NCBI GenBank assembly: GCA_946122785.1
Contig: CAMGYJ010000010.1
Location: forward strand, 32,529,608 to 32,593,607
DNA length: 64,000 bases
Source: Linum tenue
Lineage: Eukaryota; Streptophyta; Magnoliopsida; Malpighiales; Linaceae
Direction: 5' to 3'
The stretch's first letter is position 1. Every line of letters begins with the position of its first letter. Both the position numbers and the translations under genes were made by a program. Below, piece after piece: positions 32,452 through 44,667 of this stretch. The notes beneath the pieces are model-generated. The model worked only from the letters and a program-made list of their open reading frames with translations, was not told the origin of the DNA and made no database searches.

Positions 32452-33737
32452 GGGGTAAAATACCTCGGGTACCACTTAAGTTTGAGAATTGGGGCAAACA
32501 TACCACTTAAATTTGAATATGGCGTCAGGTACCATTAAAGTCGCCAAAATGTGCATCCGTCTAATTTTCCATCCAACCCAAAATTTTAATTACTTTTTTG
32601 TACCCAAAACTTTTAAAAACATCTAAAACTATATTTCAACAAGTTTTTAATCTAATATAGAAATTAAAAAACCTTCTAAACATAATATTACTAAAATGAC
32701 TAATCAAAATGGACAATAAAATAGATAAATTAGTAAAAATAATAAATAAATATCAAGAAGAAGAATAAATATATAGAATATAATAATAAATATTTAAAAT
32801 AAATATTAGAAGATCTATTTAAATTGCTAATCCAATTAGAAGTACTATTAAAAATAGTTAAAATAGAACCTAGTCGATCATCAATACATCAAGACCAAAG
32901 AAGGATAAATGGAATCGAGTCAGACAGAATTAAACATATTCAAGTAATTGAAGAAAATTTAGAACGAAAAGAGAACGGAAGTAACCAAAATTCTAGTAAT
33001 AAAATCTACAACATTCTGTAACAAATCTAGAAAAGAAAATACGGCTATAGGAAGAGAATTAGAATTAGTAAATTTAATTAGTACGGAACATCTAAAATAT
33101 GATATTATATGATTACAAGGATATTTAACATAGAAAATTATACAACACCAGCATGTGTACGAGAATTAAATATAAGATCCTCATATTATTTATATCGATA
33201 TAGAATTCATAGTATACATTTACTTCAGCAAATTATTCGATTATTATAACATATAATGGTAATTGAAAATAGTTATAATGATAATTGATTCTACATTTCC
33301 TATTCAAAAATTGGTTTGGTGTCAAAGTCTTCAAAAGAGGATTCGAACTAAATAGAATTCATAGGATATATTTGCTTTAGAGAATAATTCACTTATTAGA
33401 AAACATAATGATAGTTGATTATAAATTTTCTATTCAAAAATTAATTTGGTATCAAGTCTTCAAAAGAGGATACCAACTAAATAATAAAAATTAATGTTTT
33501 TCATAGTCAAAATGATTTTTTACAATAAGAAAAGTAGAAGGACCAATTAAGAAATTTAGAAAACAGAATATTCCAATAATATTCTGTTAACTTTAACGGA
33601 ATGCACCTAACATTAAACTTAAGTGGTACCGGGTGCACAAATAATAGAGTTAAGTGGTACCTGGTACCCTATTCAAACTTAAGTGGTATGTCTGCCCCAA
33701 TTCTCAAACTCAAGTGGTACCCAAGTTATTTTATCCC
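32452..33737. mobile_element. Long-TIR element, Mutator-MITE-like
   Basis: About 1.29 kb with inverted ends of more than 80 bp starting GGGGTAAAATACC (left) and GGGATAAAATAAC (right, reversed), both followed by GGGTACCACTT and later GAGAATTGGGGCA. The direct flank TTCGT occurs at 32447-32451 and 33738-33742, so the target duplication is 5-6 bp, or longer but mutated. The centre is very AT-rich with no coding. Confidence 0.7.
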
Positions 33738-33742
33738 TTCGT

Positions 33743-34050
33743 AGGCGAGGTGCCTAGTACATTGCATTTATTATGGTGATGACGTGGGGAGGATCAGAGG
33801 GGCAATGGTCGGCAAGGCTCCGAGTATAAATAGGAGGGTAGGTGAACATCATTTACTCAGATTAAACTCTCTCACTAGAACTTTCTTCTACTTCTCTCTC
33901 TAAATTGTGGTGCTAACTTGATCATTGGAGTCCTAACGGACCACAAGGGTCCGCGGTGCGCCTCGTGTGCAAGGTACTAGGCACCTTGCCGACCATTGCC
34001 CCTCTGATCCTCCCCACGTCATCACCATAATAAATGTACTATCTTTTCAC
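33743..34050. repeat. Inverted-repeat block with an LTR-like promoter segment
   Basis: About 70 bp at 33765-33820 (TTATTATGGTGATGACGTGG...) recur inverted at 33980-34035. Between them are a TATA box (GAGTATAAATAGG near 33824), a CT-rich leader and CTAACTTGATCATTGGAGTC, a phrase typical of the R-U5 part of plant Ty3/gypsy LTRs. I read it as an LTR fragment with a secondary inversion. Confidence 0.4.
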
Positions 34051-34377
34051 CATGGGCCTAGACCATATGACACCGCTCTCAGAGATTCGAGGCGCATGAC
34101 CTCACTCGTTGCGCACTCCGTACGCTTTCGATCGTTATGTTTGTCCTTATGCACTCCTTGTCAGATATCGAGTCACACTTTTCCAGGCTGTCAAATATCC
34201 ACCTGGGTCGAGCCCTATCCCTGTTGGGCCGGCGCTGTAGGGCCTTGTTTTCCACTTTGGACCCTTTTTCTTGGACTCGTTGTCATATCCCCAACAACGG
34301 CCGTGTTTTGGGAGGATTTGAACTTCGTTTTATCCTTGCCCCTCGCCTGTTACTAAATCATAAGTCTATAGATGATA

Positions 34378-34545
34378 GGGATGGCAATTGGGTGGGTTTG
34401 CTTAAACCATCTACATCCCCATTTTCAAAAATCCAAACTCATACCCGGCTCATACCCATGGGGAAGGTTTTGGAAACCCATACCCATATCCGTGAGTTTC
34501 GGGTACCCATGGGTAATATCTGCCCCGTACATCCAACATTGTAAT
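34378..34545 (+). repeat. Single hAT-like terminus
   Basis: It begins TAGGGATGGCAATTGGGTGG and is followed by many ACCCAT/ATGGGT words, as in hAT MITEs. No matching right end was found, so the element is truncated. Confidence 0.4.
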
Positions 34546-34890
34546 ACCTAAAATTTTACATATAAATTTTCAGTTATAATATTAAACGCACCTACTATAT
34601 CATGAAGTCGACAAAGAAACAATTATTCTTAATATGGTTCAAGGTACTTTGGATCTACACCCACTACGTTGTTGCAAACTTGCAAAATTTGCATTTGGCG
34701 GCTTCCTTTCGGCCATTCTGGATTTTGTCGAAATGAGACCATATTTGGGATTGAACTCTGGATACATATCGACCTTCTTCCATTGGTGCAACTACGTACT
34801 GCCTACATATATAATCATAATACAGACTCTACTGAAATCGCTATTGAATATATCATATATGAATTAAATCAGCAACACAATCTAATAAGA

Positions 34891-35565
34891 TGTTGGGATA
34901 TTTAGTGGTGTGAATGGAAATGAAAAGGAAAAGTTCCAAGAGAATCTCTTGAAGTACCATGATGATAAGATGTGGGAAGGCATGGCCTCGAATTCGATCG
35001 ATTTGATGTAATATGTGGTTAATTGGTTAAATTGGTTTGTGTAACCAAATGAACCAGACTGAGTTGAACCAATCAAACCGAATCGATGTGGCCGTTGGAA
35101 TAACCAATTCGGTTCAACTATCATTGGCCAAACCGATACAATGGTTCATTCTTTTTAAATGAACCAATGTGTTGGTTGGGGTGTAACCAACCATATGAAG
35201 AGTTGCCTCTCTTCATACGCACCCCTTCATTCTCTATAAATAGCACCTAACCCCTTTGGTTTTAAAATGGATTTTTCCGGTATCAAACTGCTAAAATCCA
35301 AAACTAGTTTTCTACATTCTTTTCAAAGAAAAAATAGGAGTCAAGTGTGGTTCTCGCCGGTTCGCTACGCCGAAAAAGGTACGTCCTTTCTATCCTGTTA
35401 GGAATCATTCCATAACCTTGGGTACTAGAGGGGAATAAGATTCTTTAAGGAGAGATAGTGAATTCTATCAGTTAGGACGTTTGCATGTGTCTTTGCATGT
35501 TTTATTAATCTTATATGTTTGTTTGTGTTGCAAAAAAATAGTATATGTGAACAATTTCCCCAACA
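34891..35565 (+). repeat. Probable solo LTR
   Basis: 675 bp starting TGTTGGGATATTTAG and ending TTCCCCAACA, with a TATA box (CTCTATAAATAGC near 35232) in plus orientation. No second copy or target duplication is visible, and the sequence to the right shows no primer site. It could be a solo LTR or an element remnant. Confidence 0.5.
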
Positions 35566-35929
35566 ATCTTAAAGAATCTTATTAATGTTGGTTAATTGGT
35601 CACGGTGCTGATTTGTTTGCATGACATGTTAATCTGTCGGTTTTGGCATGGCAATTATGCATGTTACATGATCCTTCAAATTTTATTTTGCATGGCTCTT
35701 TAAAAGAGAAAGAAAATAAAAAAAATGCATCACAGTTTGGTTAATTCAGTGGAACCCTCGGTTCCTGTTCATGCATAAAGTGGATTTCGATTGTCATTGG
35801 AAAGGAATTCTGATTCCTGTGTTGATTATATATATGGGATTGGTTAATTGTTGATTTAGAGTTCATTTGATCTTCGTATCTCGTTAAATTGTGTCATTGT
35901 TTGTTAACTTGCAGGAAAACGAACGAACA
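35566..35929. other. Spacer
   Basis: AT-rich sequence between an LTR and the copia relic. No gene is visible. Confidence 0.35.
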
Positions 35930-37770
35930 CAAACCGATTTAACGTGGTATCCCTGGAATGTCAGGACTAATCCACGGGAGAGTTAGGACTCTCCAAGACA
36001 AAAAAAAATCACTAGATTTTGCTTTCTCACTGCCGAGTACAGCCACACCAACATATATCCCCTTTACCACAACCCTAACACGTCTACACCTGCATGAGAT
36101 GCATGGGCCGAGAGAAACCCACCAATAGATGGGCTTTGTCCCCATCAGCTACAGTCCACAACCCGAATGTACAACTAATATACAATCCAAAATGCAAAAT
36201 GACATACATGGCTCAACAGCCTCCCCAAAATTGATGTCGGTTACGAAGCATAAATTTGCTAGACAGGTACCAATGACGTGCATTCGTGAACGCCTTAGTG
36301 AAGAGATCCGCCAATCGATCTTCAGTCCTCAGATAGTGTAAGAGAACAGTGCCATCTCGTACCAAATCACGAACATAATGAACATGCAGCTCGATATGCT
36401 TCGTACGATCATGAAGCACCGAATTCGTGGTAATCTGAATGTCGCTTGTATTGTCCACGAACAATTCCATTGGGAGGGAACACGTGACCCCCATATCTCC
36501 CAACAATCGGCGGAGCCAAACCAGCTCAGAGCAAACATCAGACATCGCCCGATATTCTGCCTCAGTGGACGACTTTGACACCTTATCCTGCTTCTTGCAG
36601 CGCCAAGAAATGAACGACCCCCCAAACTGAACGCACCAACCCGTAGTACAGCGGCGTGTATCAATGCAACCTGCAAAATCAGAATCGGAGAACGCACGAA
36701 GAATAGGTTAGCCAGATGAGGAGGAAAACATGCCAACATCACGGGTACCCTGGAGGTATCGCAATATCCTCTGTGCAGCAGCAAGATGATCCACCCGAGG
36801 TGCCGCCATAAACTAACTGAGGATCTGAACAGCATAAGAAATGTCCGGACGAGTCGCCGATAGATAGATTAAACTACCCACCAAGCTACGATAAGCAGTG
36901 CCGTCAGTCAATAAATCACCAGATGTCCGACTCAACTTCAAGTTTAACTGCATGGGTGTACTAACCGGCTTACACTCCTCAAAGTTATGATCACTCAACA
37001 AATCACCAATATATTTCCTCTGACTCAGAAGAAGACCATCGGAACTCCGAGTAACTTCAAGACCAAGAAAGTAGGACAACTCACCCAGATCCTTGAGACT
37101 AAAGGCAGCCTCGAGACCCCATTTCAACTGCTGAATCTCGTCTCTATCATCCCCCGTAATAACCATATCATCGACATAAAGCAGTAGAACAACAATCCCA
37201 ATGGCTGTAGACTTAGTAAACAAAGAGGGATCATTGGGACTTTTGCAAAAACCAAGTAGCACAATCGTGGAGTGAAATTTGTCAAACCAGGCTCGGGGAG
37301 CCTGCTTGAGCCCATACAAGGAACGGTGCAAAAGACAGACCTGATCAAGTGTACCAAGAGCATAACTAGGAGGGCGCTCCATGTACACCACCTCCTTCAA
37401 ATCGCCATGCAAGAACGCATTCTTCACATCCACTTGAGACAAAGACCACCCATGATATGCAGCAACGGCTAACAAGGTACGAACCGTGGACATTTTGGCA
37501 ACAGGAGCGAAAGTCTCATCATAGTCCACGCCATACTCCTGCGTAAAGCCTTGTGCAATCAAACAAGCCTTGTGCCGCTCAATAGCACCATCAGGAAATA
37601 GCTTAATTGAATACATCCAACGACAACCAACAACAGGAAGCTCAGGCAGGGGTCGTGGAACAAGAGTCCACGTGTTGTTTGCGTGCAAAGCATCCGTCTC
37701 AACATCCATAGCCTTGTCCCACACTGGATTCCCCTTAGCCTGTTTGTAGCGTGTGGGAACCAAAATGGCC
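35930..37770 (-). pseudogene. Ty1/copia relic: reverse transcriptase and RNase H (Ale/Retrofit-like)
   Basis: On the minus strand RT motifs run from about 37770 down: CRWMYSIKLFPDGAIERHKA, QVDVKNAFLHGDL, SLYGLKQAPRAW and LLYVDDMVITG, then RNase H with FSDSDFAG, SSTEAEYRAM, VDNTSDIQI, DRTKHIELH and DLFTKAF, ending at 36213. Two in-frame stops interrupt it (36813-36815 and 36708-36710), with no frameshift between them. Gag, protease and integrase are absent. The stretch 35930-36200 resembles a copia LTR/UTR (TTTAACGTGGTAT near 35937). Its sequence differs clearly from the element at 24994, so it is another lineage; the lineage name is a guess. Confidence 0.85.
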
Positions 37771-38379
37771 TCTAGACAAGAGGTAAAGCTGGGTTTTTTA
37801 GATCTGGGTTTTGATAGAGACAATGGCGAACTAGATCTGGAGATTTTAGGAAGAAGTTATGGGCTGAAGGAGGTGAGGTGCGACAGTCAAGAACATGCAG
37901 AACATAGGGTTTTTGATCTGGGGTTCTGGGGAAGGAAGGTGGATGGTTTTTTTATCTATCCGAGCTTCTCCGCCACCGGGATGGTGGATTTGGCGTTGAG
38001 CCCCGCGGTGACGAGGACGACGAAGTTGCGGTTTACGCAGCCTTGGGTGCGAGGTTGAAGGATGAAATGGAGAATTTCACGATTGAGAAGATGGAGAGCG
38101 AGGAGGAGAGCTTGGGATTGAGGGATGGGACGCTGAGGGTGGAGGTGAATTGGAGAGATTTGGGAGTTGGGAACGCATGCTTGTGATCTAATTTGGGAGT
38201 AGAGATTTTTTCAGTTAGGTCAACTAGAGGAAGAAGAGGAAGGGTCAGCTCAAGGGATGGGTTTGATTGGGTTGGGTGATGGTATTAATGATGTGGTGGG
38301 TCGGATTATTTATTTATTTATTAAAATTAGCTGATTAGACACTTCTGTTGGCCACATAAGCAAAAAATTGACGGCTTTA
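37771..38379. other. GC-richer segment, no supported gene
   Basis: This stretch joins the 5' side of the RT relic. A plus frame of about 100 codons (37753-38058) and further G-rich sequence to 38170 resemble captured coding sequence inside a MULE, given the TIR-like end just downstream. No family is recognised. Confidence 0.3.
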
Positions 38380-38522
38380 ACGGAGGGGGACGGAAGGTAA
38401 CGGAGAGTGACCAAACTTAGACTGTTTGATTAATTATAGTGACCACGAATGGAATTAAATATTTTTAGTGACCAAACATGAACGTTTTTTGTAATCCCAG
38501 TGACCAACCTTGCAATTAACCC
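38380..38522. repeat. Single Mutator-like terminus
   Basis: It reads GTGACCAAACTTAGAC, GTGACCACGAATGG, GTGACCAAACATGAACG and GTGACCAACCTTGCAATTAACCC. This repeated GTGACCA pattern with a terminal AACCC is typical of long TIRs in plant MULE MITEs. No left partner is found in the window. Confidence 0.4.
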
Positions 38523-38639
38523 ATTACATTTAGGTAGTTACAAAAATTTATTAATTACAATTCTTTCTCTTTCTCTCACTTCCGTAATCTCCAAGCAGAT
38601 CTCCTTTCCATATTTTTCTCAATCTTTCTGCAAAAGAAA

Positions 38640-40440
38640 AAACACGAAATCACTACCAATCCATTAGACAACCATTACCATTTTGAAAAACATCAATACC
38701 ATTGCAGAAATAAATCTATACCATTACAAGAAAACTACCAATATAAACAATCTATACCATTACAAAAGTAGAGTTGTCAAAAATGAACCCGCCCCGACTA
38801 ACCCGCCCAACCCACCTGACCCACAACCCGTCCGTTACCCGATTTGACAAAAAGTCAACCACCCGAAGCCCGCCCGTAACCCAAAACCAATTGACCTGTA
38901 ATCCGATCAACCCATAACTCGATGAACTCGTTATTCGATCCAACCCATAACCCGACCCATCTATAACCCGAATGATTCATAACCCAAATAATCCATAACC
39001 GAACCAAATCCAACTCGAATAACCCGAATAATCCATTTGACCAGAATGCTTGTACAAAAATTCAATGTATACATTATTATATTTTTAAATTTATCAAGAA
39101 AGAACTATTGTTCTCATAATAATTGAAAATTATTTGTAGAATTGATGGTATAAATTGAGGTTCTTTCTTAAATATTTAATTTTTAAAATAATAATATGTG
39201 AAATATCTTTTCATTCATTTTTTATTTTATGAAATTCAAAGGATAAATTTTTGAAGATAATAGGAAGAATTAGACATAAATTCGTATCTCCATTACCCAT
39301 AACTATATTAAAAAAATCAACCCTTGAAAATCAATGAAATCAACGATCCCTATCAAGATATATAAGTGGATAGTTTACCCTTTTTACTTCATTCTCAACT
39401 TTTTACTGATTTTTTTTATATAAATTAATAAATCGACGATTCGAACTAGATGATAATATCATATTTGAGCGAACAGTTGTTCGACCCATGAGTTTTAGGA
39501 TGAGATGATAGCGTGAATATATAATTGTTTTTTGAAGATATATAAGTGGGTGATTCGAAATGATGTTCATAAATCTTCGTGGAAATGAAGAGACACACAT
39601 CTAGTTCATACTATATTTAATTAAGATGATTCATTTCGAGATGTATAAGTATATAGTCTACCTTTTTTTACTTCATTCTCAAATTTTTACTCATTCAATT
39701 ATTTTATAAATTAATAAAATAAATGAAGTTACAATCTCTCACCATAAACAAAAAAATTATAACCAACAACAAAGCTTTTATATACACTATTTTATTTATA
39801 TCTATTTTTTATAATAACATAATGGATATTTAATTTGTATGTGTAAAATATTATCATTTTCTTAAATTTTGTATCATTACCTACAATTTATATTTATATA
39901 TTGATAGTTTGTAAAACATTATTTTCTGTCAACAAGTAAATGATCCAATGGGTTGACCCGAATAACCCATAATTCGACCTGACTGAACCCGAATTAACCC
40001 GCAATCCAATAAATCCGTAATTTGATGCACTTGTAACCCGACCCGATCCGTAACCCAATTGACCAGTGACCTGATTGACTCGTAACCCAATTGACCTGCA
40101 ACCTAATTAAACCCGATCCAAATTGAAACCGACTCGATTGAACTCGCAACCCGATTGAACCCAATCCGGTTAGACCCAATTCGAACCCGACACAATTGAC
40201 ACCTCTATACAAAAGTCAAATAAATACCAAAACAACCAATATCACTACTACTGTGAAATCAAAACAATACCATTCCATAAATAAATCAATACCATTAAAC
40301 TAAAACTACCAATACAAACAATTTATACCATTACAAGAGTCAACCAATACCAAAATCAATCAATACCATTAAGAAAAACAAACTATACCATTTCATAAAA
40401 CAAAACAATAAACCAATACCAAAACAAAAAATTACCAGAT
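38640..40440. repeat. ATACCATT-rich degenerate tandem tract (split by a hAT element)
   Basis: Before 38768 and after 40216 the words ATACCATTACAA, ACCAATA and CAATACCATT recur irregularly, at least nine times in total. The two halves join at the target site of the hAT element, so this was one tract before insertion. Confidence 0.55.
38769..40207. mobile_element. Non-autonomous hAT element (1.44 kb)
   Basis: Flanked by the exact 8-bp duplication TACAAAAG (38761-38768 and 40208-40215). Ends are TAGAGTTGTCAAAAATG (left) and TAGAGGTGTCAATTGTG (right, reversed). Both arms carry many AACCCG/CGGGTT subterminal words. The centre is AT-rich and holds no transposase. Confidence 0.88.
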
Positions 40441-40972
40441 CATCACCATCTCACCCCCCACCACATGCGTCTCTAGAATTCTACGTACCGCAGGCAATTC
40501 CAACAAGTTTTTGATAATGTCTACGTGATTGGAATGTCCCTAGAAGAAAATCCACATGTTCTTGAGGCAAGTTTCTGATTGTTTCTCCGCAACGAGACCA
40601 CTATTACGCGCCGCCGCAGTTGATGCTCCTGCGAGTCAGATTCTTCCTTTGGGTCGCTATGTGCTCAACGGCAGCAGCAATGGCTCCGCCGGGAGCTCGC
40701 TGGAAGATCGGGGGTGGCCGACTGTAGGCGTCGTTGTCGTCGAGGGTGGTTGTCGGGGGTGGCCGAGGGGAGGGGCTAGTGTTGGGGGCCGGCGAGATTA
40801 GTGAGACGGAGTGGTGGAGGCGGATGTGGCGAGTTTGGCTAGAGGGAGGGTAGAACTAGGGTTTGGGTAGATTATATAGAATAATCGGGTGTGGTCACTT
40901 TTTCATTTCCAAAATTATCGTAAAAGAATCTTGACCATAAGATTAAAAAAGAAGGAAAAATATGAAATCTAA
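40441..40972. other. GC-rich patch without a supported gene
   Basis: 40540-40860 is strongly GC-rich with G runs (GGGGGTGGCCGAGGGGAGGGG). Frames are open on the plus strand (81 codons from 40556) but have low-complexity composition. It may be a captured gene fragment. The end near 40880-40972 is AT-rich. Confidence 0.3.
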
Positions 40973-43828
40973 TCTTCTTAACTTATATTATGGCCGTTGT
41001 GGAGCAAGTTTTTGCCACATAGGACAACGGAAGCTCCACAATTTTCCATGTCATTTTATCATTTTTAACATATTAAGTTATTAGTTACATTAAAATAAAA
41101 CTAAATAAACATGCATATCAATCAACATCACGAGGATTTGAACCTACGACCTACGAGATCAAACTATCATCATTTCAAATGTTCAACCACCAAGATAAAG
41201 TATATTTGATGCTATTAACCACAACAAAACATGTATATCAATCACCATAACTAAGATTTAATCATGCAACCTAGGAGCTCAAACTGTAATCATTTCAATT
41301 TTTTAACCAATAGATTAAAATATCTTTCATGCAATTAATCACAACTATTTTTTAACCAATAGAATAGCTATCACCGTTACAATTGTGTATTCTGATAAGA
41401 AAATCATTAACATCTACAAATAAATTATTTTTAGTTTATACTGCGTTTCATAATTGTTTATAATTTCTTAAAAATCATTAAAAAACCGAAACATAAATTT
41501 AGTTGGTACACAATTATAAACTTTTACATAATTTGACAAGTGATTTTCTTTGAAAATTGAAAAATGAAAATTAAAGAATAATCTTCTTCTGCATTCTAGA
41601 ACACGGAGAATTTAACATTTTGTTTGTACGAACTACTATAAATAGGTGAACCAATGTAGTTATGTTGCAATTTGTTAGAAAATACTTACTATAAATATCT
41701 GAAATATATCAACATAGTTCAGTCATATGCTACAGTTATATATACACAAAATTTCATGTGTTTAAGAATATCACTAGACACCAATGGTCACCATATTCTT
41801 TTGTATATTTTTCAAAACCGAATTATGGTTATATGATTTAATATGTTTGTGACCAATTGGTGAAAGAAGTTACAAAAAAAGTAATGTACATATACATCAT
41901 GCATTTGTCATTTTTAGGATTGAATTTGGCATTTCTCGCATATTAAAATGATATCATTATCTTTTTTTTTATGTTATTCCAACTTCTTTCTCTTTTCATT
42001 TTCCGTACGTCATTAAATATTCTTCCATGCACAATTATAAAAACAAATTGTCATTACTTTTTTCCTAATGTAATTATAATTCCTTTCTTTTCTCTTTTTA
42101 TTGTTTGACATAAGTTCATTTCTTTTCCCTACATGAGTGTAGATGTGCAACTTTGAGTCATATTTAGATGAATAACACCTAAGTCAAGCAAGATTTGTAA
42201 ACGAATCTTAAGCTATTGGATATATGATGGTTGATATGTAAATAACTATTTTAATCCTTACTTGATGTGACACCCTAATACATATATTACTATTACTATT
42301 TTTAGTAACCAGTTATACTTACCGGATAACCTTACTCATAAGATAATGATCTATATCTTCTCCGTTACCTTTAAGAGTATAGTTCAAAATGACTTATTGT
42401 CCCTCCCATTGACCATGGCAAAACATGGAGTATTCAGTTTCCCGTCACCCACCTCTCAGACCTTATTGGCTTAACTTAACTATCAAGACACATCCGATAT
42501 GCTATATCTTATTCAGTCAAATAAACATCCATTCATCACCACATGCCATATCACATTCATCATCTCAAACTCAAAGAATTCATACATCAAAACATAAGGA
42601 CCATCACCCAATCTCTTGATAACTCACTATTTAAACATGTATGCATCAAATATCACATCATACTGGAATTACCATGTTACCCCTGTCCCAACATAGCAAA
42701 ACATCATATCATCCAATCTTAAATCATAGTATAAAACACCATAGAAAACCATCATCATCGACATGCACATTTCATATATCACATCATAGAAATTCACCAC
42801 TTAACCACATCAGAAGTAATATTTATACAATGATTTAATCACATGCATGGTTAGGTTCATTGCATTTTACATCTTAATTTGCCAAGTCATACACTCCTCG
42901 GGTAGTATAGTAGATGACATGCATACCCCCACAGATCGTACCTAGACTGGTGTCCTATAAATCCATTGCGGATCATACCCTAACCGATGTCATATATACC
43001 AGGGTGGGACGTCCCCGGACTGGTGTCCGGTAAAATCAACGCAGGATCATATCATGACGATGTCCTATAAATTCAGTTTCTATACTGACTGCACAACATA
43101 GCGCTTTTATGTTTGTATTAAGTTATCGCACAATTCCAGTTACAGTCGATCACATATTAAATATTGGAGGATAATGTGAAGTGAAGACAAAGTGTCTCCA
43201 TAACTAACATTTGCTTTGGTATCATTTGTACAATGTTGAAGGTAAGAAGCATAGCATAATAGTTTGGTTGTACTTTGATATAATGGTGGAAAAGGCTAGC
43301 GTACACTCGAGGTGTAATATGCATCTTCATTCATACCTATTAGTTGTATGTTAATATATTTTGACAAATAAGAATCAGTGGTTATTATTTTTCATTAAAT
43401 AAATCGTGCGATTTGGATTAGAGAATTAAAGACTGCGTTTCACCAATTAGAGAATATGGTATAACATCATGTGTCAAACTCCGTTAATTCATGGTCTAAA
43501 TACCAACTCTATAGGAGTACGGTAAGGTGGCGTCCACAAGTTTAAACCATGTACAACTTATGAAGTTGACAATTGCCGGTCAATCAAAGATCTGATGGTC
43601 ATGAATAATATTTTCTAAGCGGTGATGAAGTTACATCGTTGTTTGACTTTATTGTTGATCATCATTAAAACCTAGAGTAAATGTAGCGCCCCTCATATAA
43701 GATAAGCCAGTTATAATAGGTAACAATCATAAATAAATATGAAAAGTAGGAATCTGATACCATTGGAAAAATGACAAATAATAGAAGGAAAAATACAAAC
43801 AAATGAACTCGGGCGGGCACAAAACTAG
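40973..43828 (+). mobile_element. Non-autonomous Helitron, copy B
   Basis: Inverted near-full-length copy of 7379-10197. The 5' end reads TCTTCTTAACTTATATTATGG after an A. The 3' end is GGGCGGGCACAAAACTAG followed by T (CTAG at 43825-43828). Compared with copy A it lacks about 10 bp, the left arm of the terminal hairpin. It carries an extra 40 bp or so near 43680-43725 (AATGTAGCGCCCCTC and on). No RepHel frame is present. Confidence 0.82.
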
Positions 43829-44667
43829 TGTTATATAAAGAGGTTGTCAATGCGATTAATAAAAAAACAAGTAATCAGCCTAACCCATTCCTTAGGGAGG
43901 CTAAAACCATATTCGCCTCATACATCTCAAACATTTTACGGGTTTTACACATATTCCCCTCCATGCCTAGTTAAGGCAGGGGCAATCGGATATCCATGGT
44001 CATGGGAGGCTAAAATCCTATTGGCAAAAAAAAACTGTTAGGAAAAAAAAATCCACCCCAGTCGAGCTGATAACCGTTCTCGCTACATTCGTTCATCTGC
44101 GTCTCTGGGCGTGTTTTCTATACAACTCTCTACTCCACACTGATTAGTGTTCAACCAGAGTCGCGGCTTTCGGTGGAACAATTCAATGGGGTCGTCACTG
44201 CCAGAGTTGAACTTGAAACGCGATCACCAGGATGAAATCCAGGTAGGTACCCAGATCGAATATGTGTTTCCCTCTACGTTGTCGATGAATCGTTTACTCT
44301 AGCGACGGAGAAAAAGTTATATTCGATCTCATATACTGTCGCACATTTAGGGTTTCTCGTTGCCTTCGATTCATTTGTAACCATGGAAATTCTGCATCCT
44401 AATCGGCTCTCTCATTTCTTCTCAATACGAATAGTTTTGGCCTAATCGATCTCAACTGTTGCATAATCATATGGGTTGTTTTGTTTCTCCAGGCTTTTAG
44501 AATTGTAATGATGGTTTAGGGTTAGTTTTGGTGAAAAGGGGATGAGAAGAATGGATTCTTGTTGCTGCAGGAAGATATTCTCATGGAGATCTTCTCTCGG
44601 CTGCCAGTGAAAACCCTATTCCAATTGCAGTCCGTCTGCAGGCGCTGGAACACCATCATTAATTATA

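Noticed and set aside
32064..32501. 145-codon minus frame
   Set aside because: It crosses the end of a TIR element, so its first codons come from the transposon; the plus strand looks equally coding.
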